DNA of 64,000 nt. It comes from Chloroflexota bacterium (lineage in GTDB: Bacteria; Chloroflexota; Anaerolineae; J036; Brachytrichaceae). Each line of letters starts with the position of its first letter. The stretch's first letter is position 1. A model generated the notes under the pieces. That model searched no databases. It saw only the letters and a list, made by a program, of their open reading frames with translations, and was not told where the DNA came from. The position numbers and the translations under genes are program-made. The DNA lies in assembly GCA_025354985.1 (NCBI GenBank), contig JANXLU010000066.1:62001-126000 (forward strand), written 5' to 3'. Of this stretch, positions 8,606 to 17,255 are shown piece by piece.

Positions 8606-11284
8606 TCAGCCGCAGATTAGGCGTGTTTGATCTACCTCCCATGGCAAACCCAACGCCACGTATAACGCGATTGCGGCCTCGCATTCAGCTTGAGCATCTT
8701 GGGACAAGTTTTGGGCGCGCAAGCAGGCAGCCAAAGTGCGACGCGCCGGGGCCTCGGCCCAGCGATCCTCCAAGCCTGCGGCCATTTGAACCGCTTCTCG
8801 CAGATACCGTTCGGATAGGGAAAGCTGTGCGCGCGCCAGATGGACTCGTCCCAAAACAGTCAATGCATAGGGTCGGCTGCTTTGTTCTTCCGCGGCCAGC
8901 ACTTGAGTTGACAGCTGTTCGGCCTCGTCCAAATTTCCCAGTTCTAAATTTGCCTCGGCGGCGTTGCCAAGGTTTGTACACATCCACGCCGGCTGTTTTA
9001 GGCGCTTAAAGAACGCAACAGCTTCGGTTGCAGGCGTCAAGGATGCTTCGAACTGTCGATTTTGGATAAGGTGCGCGCCCAGGTTTGTTTTGCAGCGCAT
9101 GATGCCTACGACGTCTCCCACTTGTTCAAAACCAGCCAAGGCACGCTCAAAGTGGTCCTCCGCCTCAGTAGGCGCTCCACGCTGCGAGTTCAGCCAGGCC
9201 AGCTGCGAATGAACCATGGCACATGCGGCCGGGTCCTCTGCTTGCTGGGCCAACTCAAGCGCAGCGGTGTAATGTCTCAGGGCTGCCTCAAGGTCGCCTC
9301 GGCGGCGAAACATAATGCCCTGAAATTGCTCCGCGGCATAGCGGCCCCGCAACGCTTGTCTGAAGCCTCCCGGCATGTCTCCGGCAAGCCAATAGGCATC
9401 ACCAAGGCGAATGTGAAGTCTGGCGCGCTGAGATTCGATGCGCTGGCTGGCCGTTTCAAGGGCTGCCAAACCCGCAAGGTATTGAGCGGCAGCACGCTCG
9501 GGTTGGTCTGAATCACGCAGCACGTCTCCTTTGATTTCGAATGCGGCGCCGGCAAGTGGATCTGTTCCGGGCCACGAAACAGCGTCCATGTCATCCAGTA
9601 TCGCATCCGACTCGCCGATAAGCCGGCGGAGTTCGGCACGGATGAGAATCAACATACGGCGGGGTTCGGGACTAAGTTCTTCACGTGAAATGGAATTGAA
9701 TATTTCCAGAGCAGTGCCGGCGTTACCGCGGCCAATTTCCAATGAACGTGCCGGAAACCATAGCGAAATTGCTTGTGCCGATTCACGCGCATTGACCAAG
9801 TGCCACGCGGACTCGGTAAAGTGGGATCGGATTGCAAGAGCCGCGGCCGCTCGCTTGTGGGCGTGCTGTCGCGCCTCCGCACTGGTTTGTTGAAGCCACG
9901 CCTCGCGGAGAGTGGGTAGCAAGGCGATGCCACCGGACCCATCCCGCGTCATGAGCTCCAACTGCGCAAGCCGGTCGACAACGGCATCGTTGGTGACGAG
10001 ATCTGCGGGCAAATAGCCGCGGAACACGGATACGAAGTCCATGGTCATGCGCTCCTGAAGGGTAAATTTTCTGCGGATGCGCTGAAGCAGCAGACCCACT
10101 GTTGGCGTTGCCTGTACTAGAGACAGGGCCTCCTTTACAGTGGATGACCCGTCTATGAGGGAGCAGAAGAGTTTAAGTAGAAGGGGATTACCCCGGGTCG
10201 CAACCTGCAGCGCACGGGCTTCATCGTGGTTAAGTTGAATATTTGACTGGCTGGTTACTATTCGAGCTTGGTCAGTTGACAGACCATGCAGAACGTGGTG
10301 GACGTTTGGTTCAAGTAGAAGCTGCTGCCCGATGAGCAATACTGGAAACACCGCAGTGAGCGGGTTATGAGGTGTTTGCACAATCGCCTCTATAAGTGAG
10401 CGCAACCTCACGGTTTCAATGGTGTCTGAATCCGCAGGCAACAGGATATCGATTTCATCCAAAACCATCAAGGGTTTGGGGTTTATCTGTGCCAGCCCGG
10501 ACTGCGCAAGATCCAAAGCAACTTGTTCATTGATCTTTGTTTGCCCTGCGGTGAGCTGCAACCACAACCCATTCTGACCATTGTCGAGGAGAAAATTTGC
10601 CAGTGCGTATAAGAACGCCTCGGTGTGATCATTGAGGCCCCGTCGGAATGTGTACCAGAAGGTCGGCGCGCTACCCGTTGCACTTTGGCTGGTCAAGCGC
10701 CGGGCAACGGCGGCACCCAGGCTTGTTTTGCCAAGGCCGCTGCCACCGCTGATCGCCACGCACTGGCCTCGGGAAAGGGCGGTTACGCATGAGTCAAGTA
10801 GTTGGTCGCGCCCCACCAAGGGCCTTGGAGGAGGTACAAGTTCTGTGCGGGTGGTCGGCTGAAGCGTTCGTGCGAGTGCATCATCGAGAAGTGCCAGGGC
10901 CTCAAGACGATGACGGTAGTAGGTGGCTGGAGACAGGCCGAGTTGCATCGCAATGCCGGCCTGGTTCAAATTTTGATGTGATTGGAAGAACGTAAGCGAC
11001 AGCAAGCGGGCTGGGTCGAATCGACCATCCAGGCTGGGTGAAAGTTCACGTGCACACGCGGCAAGCACTCGTTGTAATACTTTGCCGCGGGTTTCGCCGT
11101 GGTGAGCGGTCTTTTCCTTTAGCAGTTCACGTTGGAGCATAAACGGTGCTGCCAAGGGTGAATTTGAACCCAGCCAGGCAGCATCAAAATAGTGATCGAG
11201 CGCGCATTCCAATGCGACCCGAAAGGGCGAACTATTGGGCGCTTGGGACGCCAATTTCGACCGGCTGGTGTTGCTTTTCAACAT
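8606..11284 (-). CDS. STAND-type ATPase/TPR transcriptional regulator
   Basis: Large (892 aa) signal-transduction protein. Residues ~1-140 include a likely helix-turn-helix (LNQAGIAMQLGLSPATYYRHR). This is followed by an NTPase domain beginning LVGRDQLLDS, with Walker A SGGSGLGKTS and Walker B PLMVLDEID, then a winged-helix-like stretch. The C-terminal half is helical TPR-type repeats, recognisable in units such as LRHYTAALELAQQAED and AEDHFERALAGFEQVGD. The layout matches MalT/AfsR-like STAND regulators, but with the DNA-binding part at the N-terminus rather than the usual LuxR C-terminus. Ligand and targets are unknown. Start at 11284 is preceded by GATAAT 4 nt upstream. Confidence 0.85.
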   Translation of the reverse strand: MLKSNTSRSKLASQAPNSSPFRVALECALDHYFDAAWLGSNSPLAAPFMLQRELLKEKTAHHGETRGKVLQRVLAACARELSPSLDGRFDPARLLSLTFFQSHQNLNQAGIAMQLGLSPATYYRHRLEALALLDDALARTLQPTTRTELVPPPRPLVGRDQLLDSCVTALSRGQCVAISGGSGLGKTSLGAAVARRLTSQSATGSAPTFWYTFRRGLNDHTEAFLYALANFLLDNGQNGLWLQLTAGQTKINEQVALDLAQSGLAQINPKPLMVLDEIDILLPADSDTIETVRLRSLIEAIVQTPHNPLTAVFPVLLIGQQLLLEPNVHHVLHGLSTDQARIVTSQSNIQLNHDEARALQVATRGNPLLLKLFCSLIDGSSTVKEALSLVQATPTVGLLLQRIRRKFTLQERMTMDFVSVFRGYLPADLVTNDAVVDRLAQLELMTRDGSGGIALLPTLREAWLQQTSAEARQHAHKRAAAALAIRSHFTESAWHLVNARESAQAISLWFPARSLEIGRGNAGTALEIFNSISREELSPEPRRMLILIRAELRRLIGESDAILDDMDAVSWPGTDPLAGAAFEIKGDVLRDSDQPERAAAQYLAGLAALETASQRIESQRARLHIRLGDAYWLAGDMPGGFRQALRGRYAAEQFQGIMFRRRGDLEAALRHYTAALELAQQAEDPAACAMVHSQLAWLNSQRGAPTEAEDHFERALAGFEQVGDVVGIMRCKTNLGAHLIQNRQFEASLTPATEAVAFFKRLKQPAWMCTNLGNAAEANLELGNLDEAEQLSTQVLAAEEQSSRPYALTVLGRVHLARAQLSLSERYLREAVQMAAGLEDRWAEAPARRTLAACLRAQNLSQDAQAECEAAIALYVALGLPWEVDQTRLICG

Positions 11285-11403
11285 AAGTATTATCGTCGGC
11301 GCAGTGCTGTGGCTTGAATATTGTGATAGCAGGTGATGAGCCGATGAGACAAGCGTGCGTCAAAAAATGATTAAACTCATCTACACCCGCGCACAACGTA
11401 TTC

Positions 11404-11691
11404 ATGGAATCCTCGAAAGACACCTATTGGCACAACGATGACGAGCTTGAACTGGCTCGAGCGACCATCTTGCATGCGTCACAAATGCCGTGTAATGAAC
11501 CAGACGCGATTGTGCTGATGCTGGTGTTGGAGGTTAGAGTGCGGGGTTTGCCACCTTATCAAACGGCCGTAAGCAGGCTTGTATCACCGGAATTGGCCGG
11601 TCGCCTTGAAGCTGGAACAACCTTAGACGTACGTGTGAATCCGAGCACACCTACGAACGTGATAATGGACTTTCGAAGTGTTCTTTTTTAA
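11404..11691 (+). CDS. hypothetical 95-aa protein
   Basis: Small soluble protein not assigned to a family. The sequence has a hydrophobic strand pattern (AIVLMLVLEVRVRG, LDVRVNPSTPTNVIMDF) reminiscent of small beta-barrel domains in which the last strands read 'V.VDP..P..V.LD'. It lies divergently from the STAND regulator with a 119-nt spacer and ends 42 nt before a secreted-protein gene. No Shine-Dalgarno sequence. Coding status is supported by length, position and plausible composition only. Confidence 0.6.
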   Translation: MESSKDTYWHNDDELELARATILHASQMPCNEPDAIVLMLVLEVRVRGLPPYQTAVSRLVSPELAGRLEAGTTLDVRVNPSTPTNVIMDFRSVLF

Positions 11692-11733
11692 GTTTATCGT
11701 GATATTTTTATTACAATTCAAATAGGAGTCAAC

Positions 11734-12483
11734 ATGAAATCAATTTCCAGACACATTATGGCGGCTATAACCGCGGCAGCTGCAATCATATCGGTAGCCC
11801 AGCCGGCAGCGGCCGATGTGAGCCCAAACTGGCCCACTTCCTGTCAAAGCAAGGCCATTTTGCAGAACGGCAAGTGGCAGTTTGTATTGAACTTTGACAC
11901 GGCTACGGCGGTGAGTTGCATCGCATCAAAGACGTCAAATGGCACGCTGACTTTTTCGCAGCAGCAGTGCGATGTTGTGGGCGCCGTGGACGTAGCGGGC
12001 GGCACGGCCACGTTTAATGGTGGATATATTCGCTGCGCTTTGAACCCACCTGGTGCGGGAGTGGGCAGTTTTGGTCAATTTACCGTCTTTGCACGAGCGG
12101 ACGTGCAATCTTTTGGCTCGGCGGTGAATGACAACCCGGTCGTGGTGCACCCGAATGTCAGCTTGTATCTTCCACGCGAGAACTTGAGCCCGTATATAGA
12201 TATGAGCAGCAGCTTTAACGGGGTACTACGCAACACAAAGAGTGTGGCGACAACGGCGGTCATGCACAGTTATCTCGCCGAGTATCTCTGCCCATCGTCG
12301 TGCCAGCGCTATCACTTGGTGGATGGATCAGCTAGACAGAGTTTTGTAGAGGCTAACAAGGTGGCGTTTGATAAAAACGCCAATGCCATCTATATTGGGT
12401 TTGATCCGGCGACTGGCAAACTGTTTAAAGGAAAGATCGATTTGATCGTGGTTGATCCACAAGGTCGCGACAACTGTTGCTAG
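11734..12483 (+). CDS. secreted hypothetical protein
   Basis: 249-residue exported protein of unknown function. The N-terminus MKSISRHIMAAITAAAAIISVAQPAAADVSP is a classic Sec signal with a probable cleavage after AAA. The mature part contains several cysteines (SCQSK, SCIASK, QQCDVVG, RCALNPP, LCPSSCQ, DNCC) that could form disulfides. A good Shine-Dalgarno (AGGAG, 7 nt before ATG) supports the start. It has no recognisable domain. Confidence 0.8.
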   Translation: MKSISRHIMAAITAAAAIISVAQPAAADVSPNWPTSCQSKAILQNGKWQFVLNFDTATAVSCIASKTSNGTLTFSQQQCDVVGAVDVAGGTATFNGGYIRCALNPPGAGVGSFGQFTVFARADVQSFGSAVNDNPVVVHPNVSLYLPRENLSPYIDMSSSFNGVLRNTKSVATTAVMHSYLAEYLCPSSCQRYHLVDGSARQSFVEANKVAFDKNANAIYIGFDPATGKLFKGKIDLIVVDPQGRDNCC

Positions 12484-12495
12484 GTAGGGGCAAAA

Positions 12496-12614
12496 CGGTG
12501 CGCGCACCGCGCAAACTTGATTGAGATAAATTGCTTCGAAGGTGAGATAAACCGCCCGATGGTTTGCGATAGGCTGACGAAACAAGATTTGTCGATCAAA
12601 CAGTCGATCAAAAA
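12496..12614. repeat. palindrome and tandem 12-mer in intergenic region
   Basis: The 156-nt spacer contains a perfect 14-bp palindrome CGGTGCGCGCACCG (12496-12509) just after the upstream stop, and a tandem pair GTCGATCAAACA / GTCGATCAAAAA (12591-12614) 25 nt before the next ATG. Either could be regulatory; the palindrome may act as a weak terminator but lacks a T run. Confidence 0.45.
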
Positions 12615-12639
12615 GTTTATATAAAGGGAGCAAAAATAA

Positions 12640-13134
12640 ATGAAAGCAATAATGGAACTCAAGTCAGTCGTGGCGCTATTTTTGGCAGCTGTCATCATCA
12701 CGGGCTGTGGCGGCGGAGCGCCTGTGGCCATTGCGGATTTGCCGGTATATGCCGGGGCGACAGAACTGAAGGCTGATAACAGCGCGATCGCCAAGACGTT
12801 GCAAAACAATGAGGCACAAGCCAAGGCGCTTGGGCAAAAGATTGAGCAAAAGGGATTTGCACTGCCCAAGGATGCAAGCTGGGACAAGGTGAAGACGTTT
12901 TATACCGATTCGCTTAAGGCCAAAGGCTGGTCCGAGGGGCTGGGTGGCGGTGGTCTTGCGGGTGGCCTGGCAAATGACATTACAAGCAAGGCGCTTGGCC
13001 AGGTCAATTCCGCCAATGATTCATTTCAGACCACCTTCTTTAGCAAGGGCAACCAAACGTTGGCGCTGATCCGTCTGGCGGGCGTGCCAAGTAAGGATGA
13101 TGTGCAATTGCTGCTTTCACTAAACTCGAAGTAG
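12640..13134 (+). CDS. small lipoprotein of unknown function
   Basis: 164-residue exported protein. The signal ends in the lipobox IITGCGGG, so it should be lipid-anchored at the outer face of the membrane. The mature part has a YAGATELKADNS...SWDKVKTFYTDSLKAKGWSE pattern typical of small lipoproteins with a 'KVxxFYxxxLxxxGW' helix, seen in several actinobacterial and Chloroflexota families. A strong Shine-Dalgarno (AAAGGGAG) precedes the ATG. Function unknown. Confidence 0.8.
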   Translation: MKAIMELKSVVALFLAAVIITGCGGGAPVAIADLPVYAGATELKADNSAIAKTLQNNEAQAKALGQKIEQKGFALPKDASWDKVKTFYTDSLKAKGWSEGLGGGGLAGGLANDITSKALGQVNSANDSFQTTFFSKGNQTLALIRLAGVPSKDDVQLLLSLNSK

Positions 13135-13167
13135 TACGGATTAATGGACAGGACGGCGCGCAAGCAG

Positions 13168-13199
13168 TTGGATCGTGCAAACTAGGCATGAGTTATAAT
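13168..13199 (+). promoter_or_regulatory. probable rplJ promoter
   Basis: TATAAT at 13194-13199 is a consensus -10. The best -35 (TTGGAT, 13168-13173) has a long 20-nt spacing, so only the -10 is convincing. It would start a ~215-nt leader ahead of rplJ. Confidence 0.5.
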
Positions 13200-13204
13200 A
13201 CATG

Positions 13205-13340
13205 TTGCCGTTCGCCAGTGATCATCGGTATTCTGCAGCACTTCGTGTGCTTGCCGAATGTAAAGGCATACGCCACCGGTCGAGGTAATGGAGCAAATTG
13301 AAGATGTGACTGCGCAACGCGCAGGAAGCTGAATCTATGC
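13205..13340 (+). ncRNA. ribosomal protein L10-leader-like RNA
   Basis: The untranslated stretch between a consensus -10 and an intrinsic terminator directly upstream of rplJ has the position, length and layout of the L10 leader, where the L10(L12)4 complex binds its own mRNA and represses it. Local complementary arms are visible (for example GCAGCAC/GTGTGC around 13231-13250). The identification rests mainly on context; no covariance model was run. Confidence 0.5.
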
Positions 13341-13373
13341 GCCCTGATCACTTATTGGTCAGGGCGTTTTTTT
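13341..13373 (+). terminator. intrinsic terminator/attenuator before rplJ
   Basis: GCCCTGA (13341-13347) pairs with TCAGGGC (13359-13365), followed by seven T residues (13367-13373). It sits inside the leader, 45 nt before the rplJ start, as expected of transcription attenuation. Confidence 0.85.
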
Positions 13374-13418
13374 GTGCATGGCACGCGGTAAATTCTATGG
13401 AAGAGGGGGTGAATAAAT

Positions 13419-13955
13419 TTGGCGATTTCAAAAAGCAAGAAGGAAGGCATGGTGGCCGAATACCAGGAATTGGTTAAGAAGAGCCAGGCCATTATTATTT
13501 CCAAGTATGGTGGCATGACCATGCCGCAATTGGACAAGGTTCGCACAACGGTGCGCGCCAGCAAAGGCGAGTTTCACGTAACGAAAAATACGCTTTTGCT
13601 CAAGGTGCTGAGCGAATCGGGCTACAAGGTGCCCGAGACGTGGCTTAAGGGTCAGACCGGCGTGGCATTTGCATTTGCAGATCCGTCCGGGACTGCCAAA
13701 GTCGTTGGCGACCTTTCAAAAGAGTTTGAGCCCTTTAAGACGATTGGTGGCGTGTTGAGCGGTGTGGTGATCGAGCCGGCAAAAGTGGCGGCTCTCGCGG
13801 CTATGCCTCCGATCGAGACCATTCGGGCTCAGATTATCGGCGCGATCTCCGGTCCAGCCAGCAACCTGGTCGGCGTACTCAACTCCGCGGTCGGCAGTTT
13901 GATGTATGCACTTCAGGCGCGTGTAGACAAGGAACAGGCAGCGCCCGCTGCATAA
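13419..13955 (+). CDS. rplJ: 50S ribosomal protein L10
   Basis: Base of the ribosomal stalk; its C-terminal helix holds L7/L12 dimers. The 178-residue sequence starts MAISKSKKEGMVAEYQELVKKS and contains the conserved TVRASKGEFHVTKNTLL segment that contacts 23S rRNA. The start codon is TTG, supported by GAGGGGGTG about 8 nt upstream. It forms a two-gene unit with rplL. Neither rplK-rplA upstream nor rpoBC downstream is present, unlike the common bacterial arrangement. Confidence 0.97.
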   Translation: MAISKSKKEGMVAEYQELVKKSQAIIISKYGGMTMPQLDKVRTTVRASKGEFHVTKNTLLLKVLSESGYKVPETWLKGQTGVAFAFADPSGTAKVVGDLSKEFEPFKTIGGVLSGVVIEPAKVAALAAMPPIETIRAQIIGAISGPASNLVGVLNSAVGSLMYALQARVDKEQAAPAA

Positions 13956-14030
13956 CAGATAGCGCCAAACTGTTCTTGGTTTGCCCCGGGCAAACAGGGA
14001 TGATTGGCAATAAATTCATAGGTAAACAAA

Positions 14031-14414
14031 ATGGCAGATTTGAATGCAATCGTTGACACATTGAGCGGCTTGACGCTGCTCGAAGCAGCTGAACTGAAGA
14101 CCATGCTGGAAGCCAAGTGGGGCGTAACCGCCGCCGCAGCGCCAGTGATGATGGCTGGTGGTGCCGCTCCGGCAGCCGCAGCCGCGGCTCCTGTTGAAGA
14201 GAAGACTGAATTTGATGTGATTCTCACCGATCCGGGTGCGAAGAAGATCGAAGTCATCAAGGTCGTGCGCGCGATCACCAATCTGGGCTTGAAGGAAGCC
14301 AAGGACCTGGTTGAGGCGCCGAACTCCATGGTTCAGCAGGGTGTGAGCAAAGCCACCTCCGAGGACACCAAGAAGAAGCTCGAAGATGCCGGCGCGAAAG
14401 TGACCGTCAAGTAG
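14031..14414 (+). CDS. rplL: 50S ribosomal protein L7/L12
   Basis: Stalk protein that recruits translational GTPases. It has the N-terminal dimerisation helix ([24 protein letters not shown]), an Ala-rich hinge, and the conserved C-terminal domain [21 protein letters not shown]...[11 protein letters not shown]...[14 protein letters not shown]. Length 127 is normal. It lies 75 nt after rplJ and is followed by a strong terminator. Confidence 0.98.
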   Translation: MADLNAIVDTLSGLTLLEAAELKTMLEAKWGVTAAAAPVMMAGGAAPAAAAAAPVEEKTEFDVILTDPGAKKIEVIKVVRAITNLGLKEAKDLVEAPNSMVQQGVSKATSEDTKKKLEDAGAKVTVK

Positions 14415-14440
14415 ACCGCTGAAGGTTCACTCTGAGCGTT

Positions 14441-14485
14441 CGGGTGCCGCACTATCTTTATAGTGTGGCACCCGATGATTTTTTT
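14441..14485 (+). terminator. strong rplL terminator
   Basis: A long hairpin, GGGTGCC-g-CACTAT (14442-14455) with ATAGTG-t-GGCACCC (14460-14473), is followed shortly by a run of seven T. Thirteen base pairs with one mismatch make it the clearest intrinsic terminator in the window. Confidence 0.9.
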
Positions 14486-14505
14486 CAGACTGATAATTGG
14501 AAATC

Positions 14506-15765
14506 ATGACAAAGTCATTGGAAGGACTGCGGCAAATGTATGCGCATCTACTTATCAAGATTGGCGTGAACCTTCAGCCGGGGCAGGGACTTTCCCTGGC
14601 TTGCGAGCCTATTCATCGGGTGTTTGCACACGAGATAGTGGTGGCGGCGTATCAGGCCGGGGCAAAATACGTGGATATTAACTGGATCGATACCGTGATA
14701 TCCAAGGCGCGCTTTCAGCATGCTTCGGCTGACGCGCAGTCATTTTTCCCTCAGTTTGAGGTGGCAAGGCGCCGCCAGTTTGTAGACGAGAAGTGGGCAA
14801 CTTTGCGCATTTGCGGCGAAGAATTCCCGGATATTTTTGCCGACGTGGACCCGACGATAATGCGCCGAGCGCAGGAACTTCGATTTAAGAACACCGCCTT
14901 TTTTGCAAATGCGCAAATGGCCGACGCCTTTCAATGGTGTGTTTGTGCGGCGCCAACGCCGAATTGGGCACAAAAACTATTCCCAGACCTACCCCAAGAT
15001 CAGGCCGTGGACCGACTGTGGCACACCATCTTGCAATCGGTGAGAGTGGGGGAGATGGATCCGGTGGCCTCCTGGCAGGCGCATGATCGCCGGCTAATTG
15101 GAATTGCAAAAGTGCTTATGGCGAGACGGGTGCGTGAGTTGCATTTTGTCGATACTGTGTTGGCGGAGGACAATCTACCCCGCACCGACCTTAAGGTTGG
15201 ATTGGTGGAAAGTCCAATTTGGGTTGCTGCCTCGGCGGTCACGCCGGAGGGGATACGATTCTTGCCAAACATGCCGACTGAGGAAGTATTTACAACGCCG
15301 CATCGGTTGCGCACCAATGGCCACGTAAGGCTAAGCAAGCCCGCCATTATTGGTGGTCGAGAAGTGCGCGACGCTTATTTTGAATTTGTTGACGGAGTCG
15401 TGGTGGCTCACCGAGCCAGCCATGGTCAGCAGGTATTGGATGAAATCCTCGCGATCAACGGCGCGCGCAGGCTGGGCGAGGTTGCGCTTGTAGATGTGCG
15501 CAGCCCAATCAACCAGACGGGCATTCTGTTTTATGACGGGTTGTTTGATGAAAATGCTGTTTGCCATATTGCGTTTGGCAAAGCGTATCCGACTGCGCTC
15601 CAAAACGGCACTTCCATGTCTGCAGAGGCTCTGGAGTCTGCAGGTGCCAACAACAGCGACGCGCACGAGGATGTGATGATTGGCACGGACACGATGAACG
15701 TAGCGGGCACATGTGCGGACGGTACGGTAATTGATGTGATGAGGGACGGAAAATTCGTGCTTTAG
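14506..15765 (+). CDS. M29-family aminopeptidase
   Basis: Metal-dependent cytoplasmic aminopeptidase (AmpS/aminopeptidase T group). Family-typical segments are LLIKIGVNLQPGQGLSLACEP near the N-terminus, PNMPTEEVFTTPHR, and the C-terminal metal-binding stretch NNSDAHEDVMIGTDTM. ATG 14506 is chosen; an in-frame TTG at 14497 is less likely because homologues begin near this residue. About 419 residues, full length. No operon partner is certain; the following gene is 34 nt away on the same strand. Confidence 0.93.
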   Translation: MTKSLEGLRQMYAHLLIKIGVNLQPGQGLSLACEPIHRVFAHEIVVAAYQAGAKYVDINWIDTVISKARFQHASADAQSFFPQFEVARRRQFVDEKWATLRICGEEFPDIFADVDPTIMRRAQELRFKNTAFFANAQMADAFQWCVCAAPTPNWAQKLFPDLPQDQAVDRLWHTILQSVRVGEMDPVASWQAHDRRLIGIAKVLMARRVRELHFVDTVLAEDNLPRTDLKVGLVESPIWVAASAVTPEGIRFLPNMPTEEVFTTPHRLRTNGHVRLSKPAIIGGREVRDAYFEFVDGVVVAHRASHGQQVLDEILAINGARRLGEVALVDVRSPINQTGILFYDGLFDENAVCHIAFGKAYPTALQNGTSMSAEALESAGANNSDAHEDVMIGTDTMNVAGTCADGTVIDVMRDGKFVL

Positions 15766-15799
15766 TGACTGCCAGCCGGGAACATCGGGTTCGTTCGCG

Positions 15800-16804
15800 A
15801 TGAGCTGGGCGCTGATCGGCAATGAATCCAGCTGGACCTCGGTGCTTACCTCGTTTCGGATGCCGCACCTTCTCCAGCAGTGGGCATGGGGCGAACTTAA
15901 GGCACGCTGGGGATGGCGTGCCCAGCGGTGGCGTCTAGTCTCGGATGGCATTACCGTTGCCGCAGCACAGGTGCTCACGCGGCAAGTTGGCCCGGTTTGC
16001 GTTATGTATGTGCCAAAGGGGCCGGTCGCACATGACATTTCTGGCTACGTCGCAGCCTTAAAATTTCTTAAAGGTTTGGCGTGGCGAAAACGCGCATTGT
16101 GGTTAAAGGTCGATGGAGACTTTATTTCCACGCAACCGGCCGACATTGATTCTTCGAAGGATTTGGGATCCGCCTATAGAAGCCTGGGATTTGCATTTTC
16201 GTCCGCCCAAGTGCAGTTTCGCAATACCGGCTTGACTCAAATTGCAGCCCGGGACCAAGATCAACTTGGCGCGATGCATCAAAAGTGGCGTTACAACATA
16301 CGACTGGCCGCCAAGCGCGGTGTGGCAGTGCGCGTTGGTGGCGAACAGGATTTCCCTGCGCTATACGAGATGTATGCCACAACCGGATTGCGGGATGGCT
16401 TTGCCATCAGGGAGCAAACTTATTACGTTGACGTGTGGCGCAGCCTTGGCGGACACGCACTTATCGCCGAACGCGAAGGTCAGGCCCTGGCAGCGGTTAT
16501 CTTGTTTGGCTTTGTGGGGCGTGCCTGGTATTTCTATGGGATGAGCCGCACTGAGGGACGGGAGCACATGCCGACGTATGCGCTGCAATTTGAAGCCCTG
16601 AAGTGGGCGCGCGAGCAGGGGTACGAGATTTACGATTGGTGGGGCGCACCTGATGACCTGGCGGACACCAACGACGGGATGGCCGGTGTGTGGCGGTGGA
16701 AAGAAGGCTTCGGCGCCGTGTTTTTTGCCGGCGCCGGGGCCTGGGATTACAAGCCGATCCCGCTCTTGACCAAACTGGCTGGCAAGTTTGCGCCGCAGGG
16801 GTAG
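15800..16804 (+). CDS. FemAB-family peptidoglycan bridge aminoacyltransferase
   Basis: 334-residue protein with the double-GNAT FemAB fold. FemAB enzymes add amino acids from tRNA to the lipid II stem or interpeptide bridge; relatives use the fold for other acyl transfers. Diagnostic parts are the N-terminal HLLQQWAWGELKARWGWRAQRW and VPKGPVAHD, the central MHQKWRYNIRLAAKRGV and the C-terminal YALQFEALKWAREQGYEIYDWWGAP. The C-terminus matches the family's end (GVWRWKEGFGAVFFAGAGAWDY). It suggests cross-bridged peptidoglycan in this organism. Confidence 0.92.
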   Translation: MSWALIGNESSWTSVLTSFRMPHLLQQWAWGELKARWGWRAQRWRLVSDGITVAAAQVLTRQVGPVCVMYVPKGPVAHDISGYVAALKFLKGLAWRKRALWLKVDGDFISTQPADIDSSKDLGSAYRSLGFAFSSAQVQFRNTGLTQIAARDQDQLGAMHQKWRYNIRLAAKRGVAVRVGGEQDFPALYEMYATTGLRDGFAIREQTYYVDVWRSLGGHALIAEREGQALAAVILFGFVGRAWYFYGMSRTEGREHMPTYALQFEALKWAREQGYEIYDWWGAPDDLADTNDGMAGVWRWKEGFGAVFFAGAGAWDYKPIPLLTKLAGKFAPQG

Positions 16805-16854
16805 GGCCTGGTCAGGGTGCGGAGCATCTGCGGATTCCGCATCTCCGTGCAGTC

Positions 16855-17175
16855 CTACATATGTTCAAATCGTTCCACGTTCATGACGAACACGGTTGCA
16901 CCACCGACCTCCACATCAATGACTTGAGCATTAAGCGCTCCGGGAACCTCGCGCGGAACCGAAATATAGGCCGTGCGCTTGCGCCCGGTTTTCTTTAGAA
17001 CGGCCACCACTTCTTCCACCTTTTCGTCCTCGACGCCGAGGAGCAAGGTGACATTTTCACGCTTTAGCCAACCACCTTCCGTGGCGACGCGGGTGACACG
17101 GTGTCCCGCTTCGACCAATCCCTTCATAATCTTGCCGGCATCATCTGCCTGAACGATCGCCAATACCATTTTCAT
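16855..17175 (-). CDS. cyclic-di-AMP receptor, PII-like (DarA/PstA type)
   Basis: 106-residue trimeric PII-like protein that binds cyclic-di-AMP. Visible signatures are MKMVLAIVQADDAGKIMKGL, RVTRVATEGGWLKRENVTLLLGVEDEKVEEV and the C-terminal EVEVGGATVFVM-type strand. The large T-loop of true PII proteins is replaced by the short B-loop of this family. Its presence implies c-di-AMP signalling. It is a single gene with a leaderless-type -10 (TAATCT, 17082-17087 region on minus strand at 17182-17187) 6 nt before the ATG. Confidence 0.92.
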   Translation of the reverse strand: MKMVLAIVQADDAGKIMKGLVEAGHRVTRVATEGGWLKRENVTLLLGVEDEKVEEVVAVLKKTGRKRTAYISVPREVPGALNAQVIDVEVGGATVFVMNVERFEHM

Positions 17176-17181
17176 ATAACT

Positions 17182-17187
17182 AGATTA
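17182..17187 (-). promoter_or_regulatory. -10 element, leaderless start of c-di-AMP receptor gene
   Basis: TAATCT on the minus strand ends 6 nt before the ATG at 17175, with no Shine-Dalgarno between. Confidence 0.45.
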
Positions 17188-17255
17188 AACCAACAAAGCT
17201 TAAAACTGGCAACTAGCACTTTGGCCCGCTTCGCTCAAACAAACTTAGTCTAAGT

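Noticed and set aside
15331-16038. 235-codon frame on the minus strand
   Set aside because: Antisense to the M29 and FemAB-like genes, both of which carry family motifs; no start signal.
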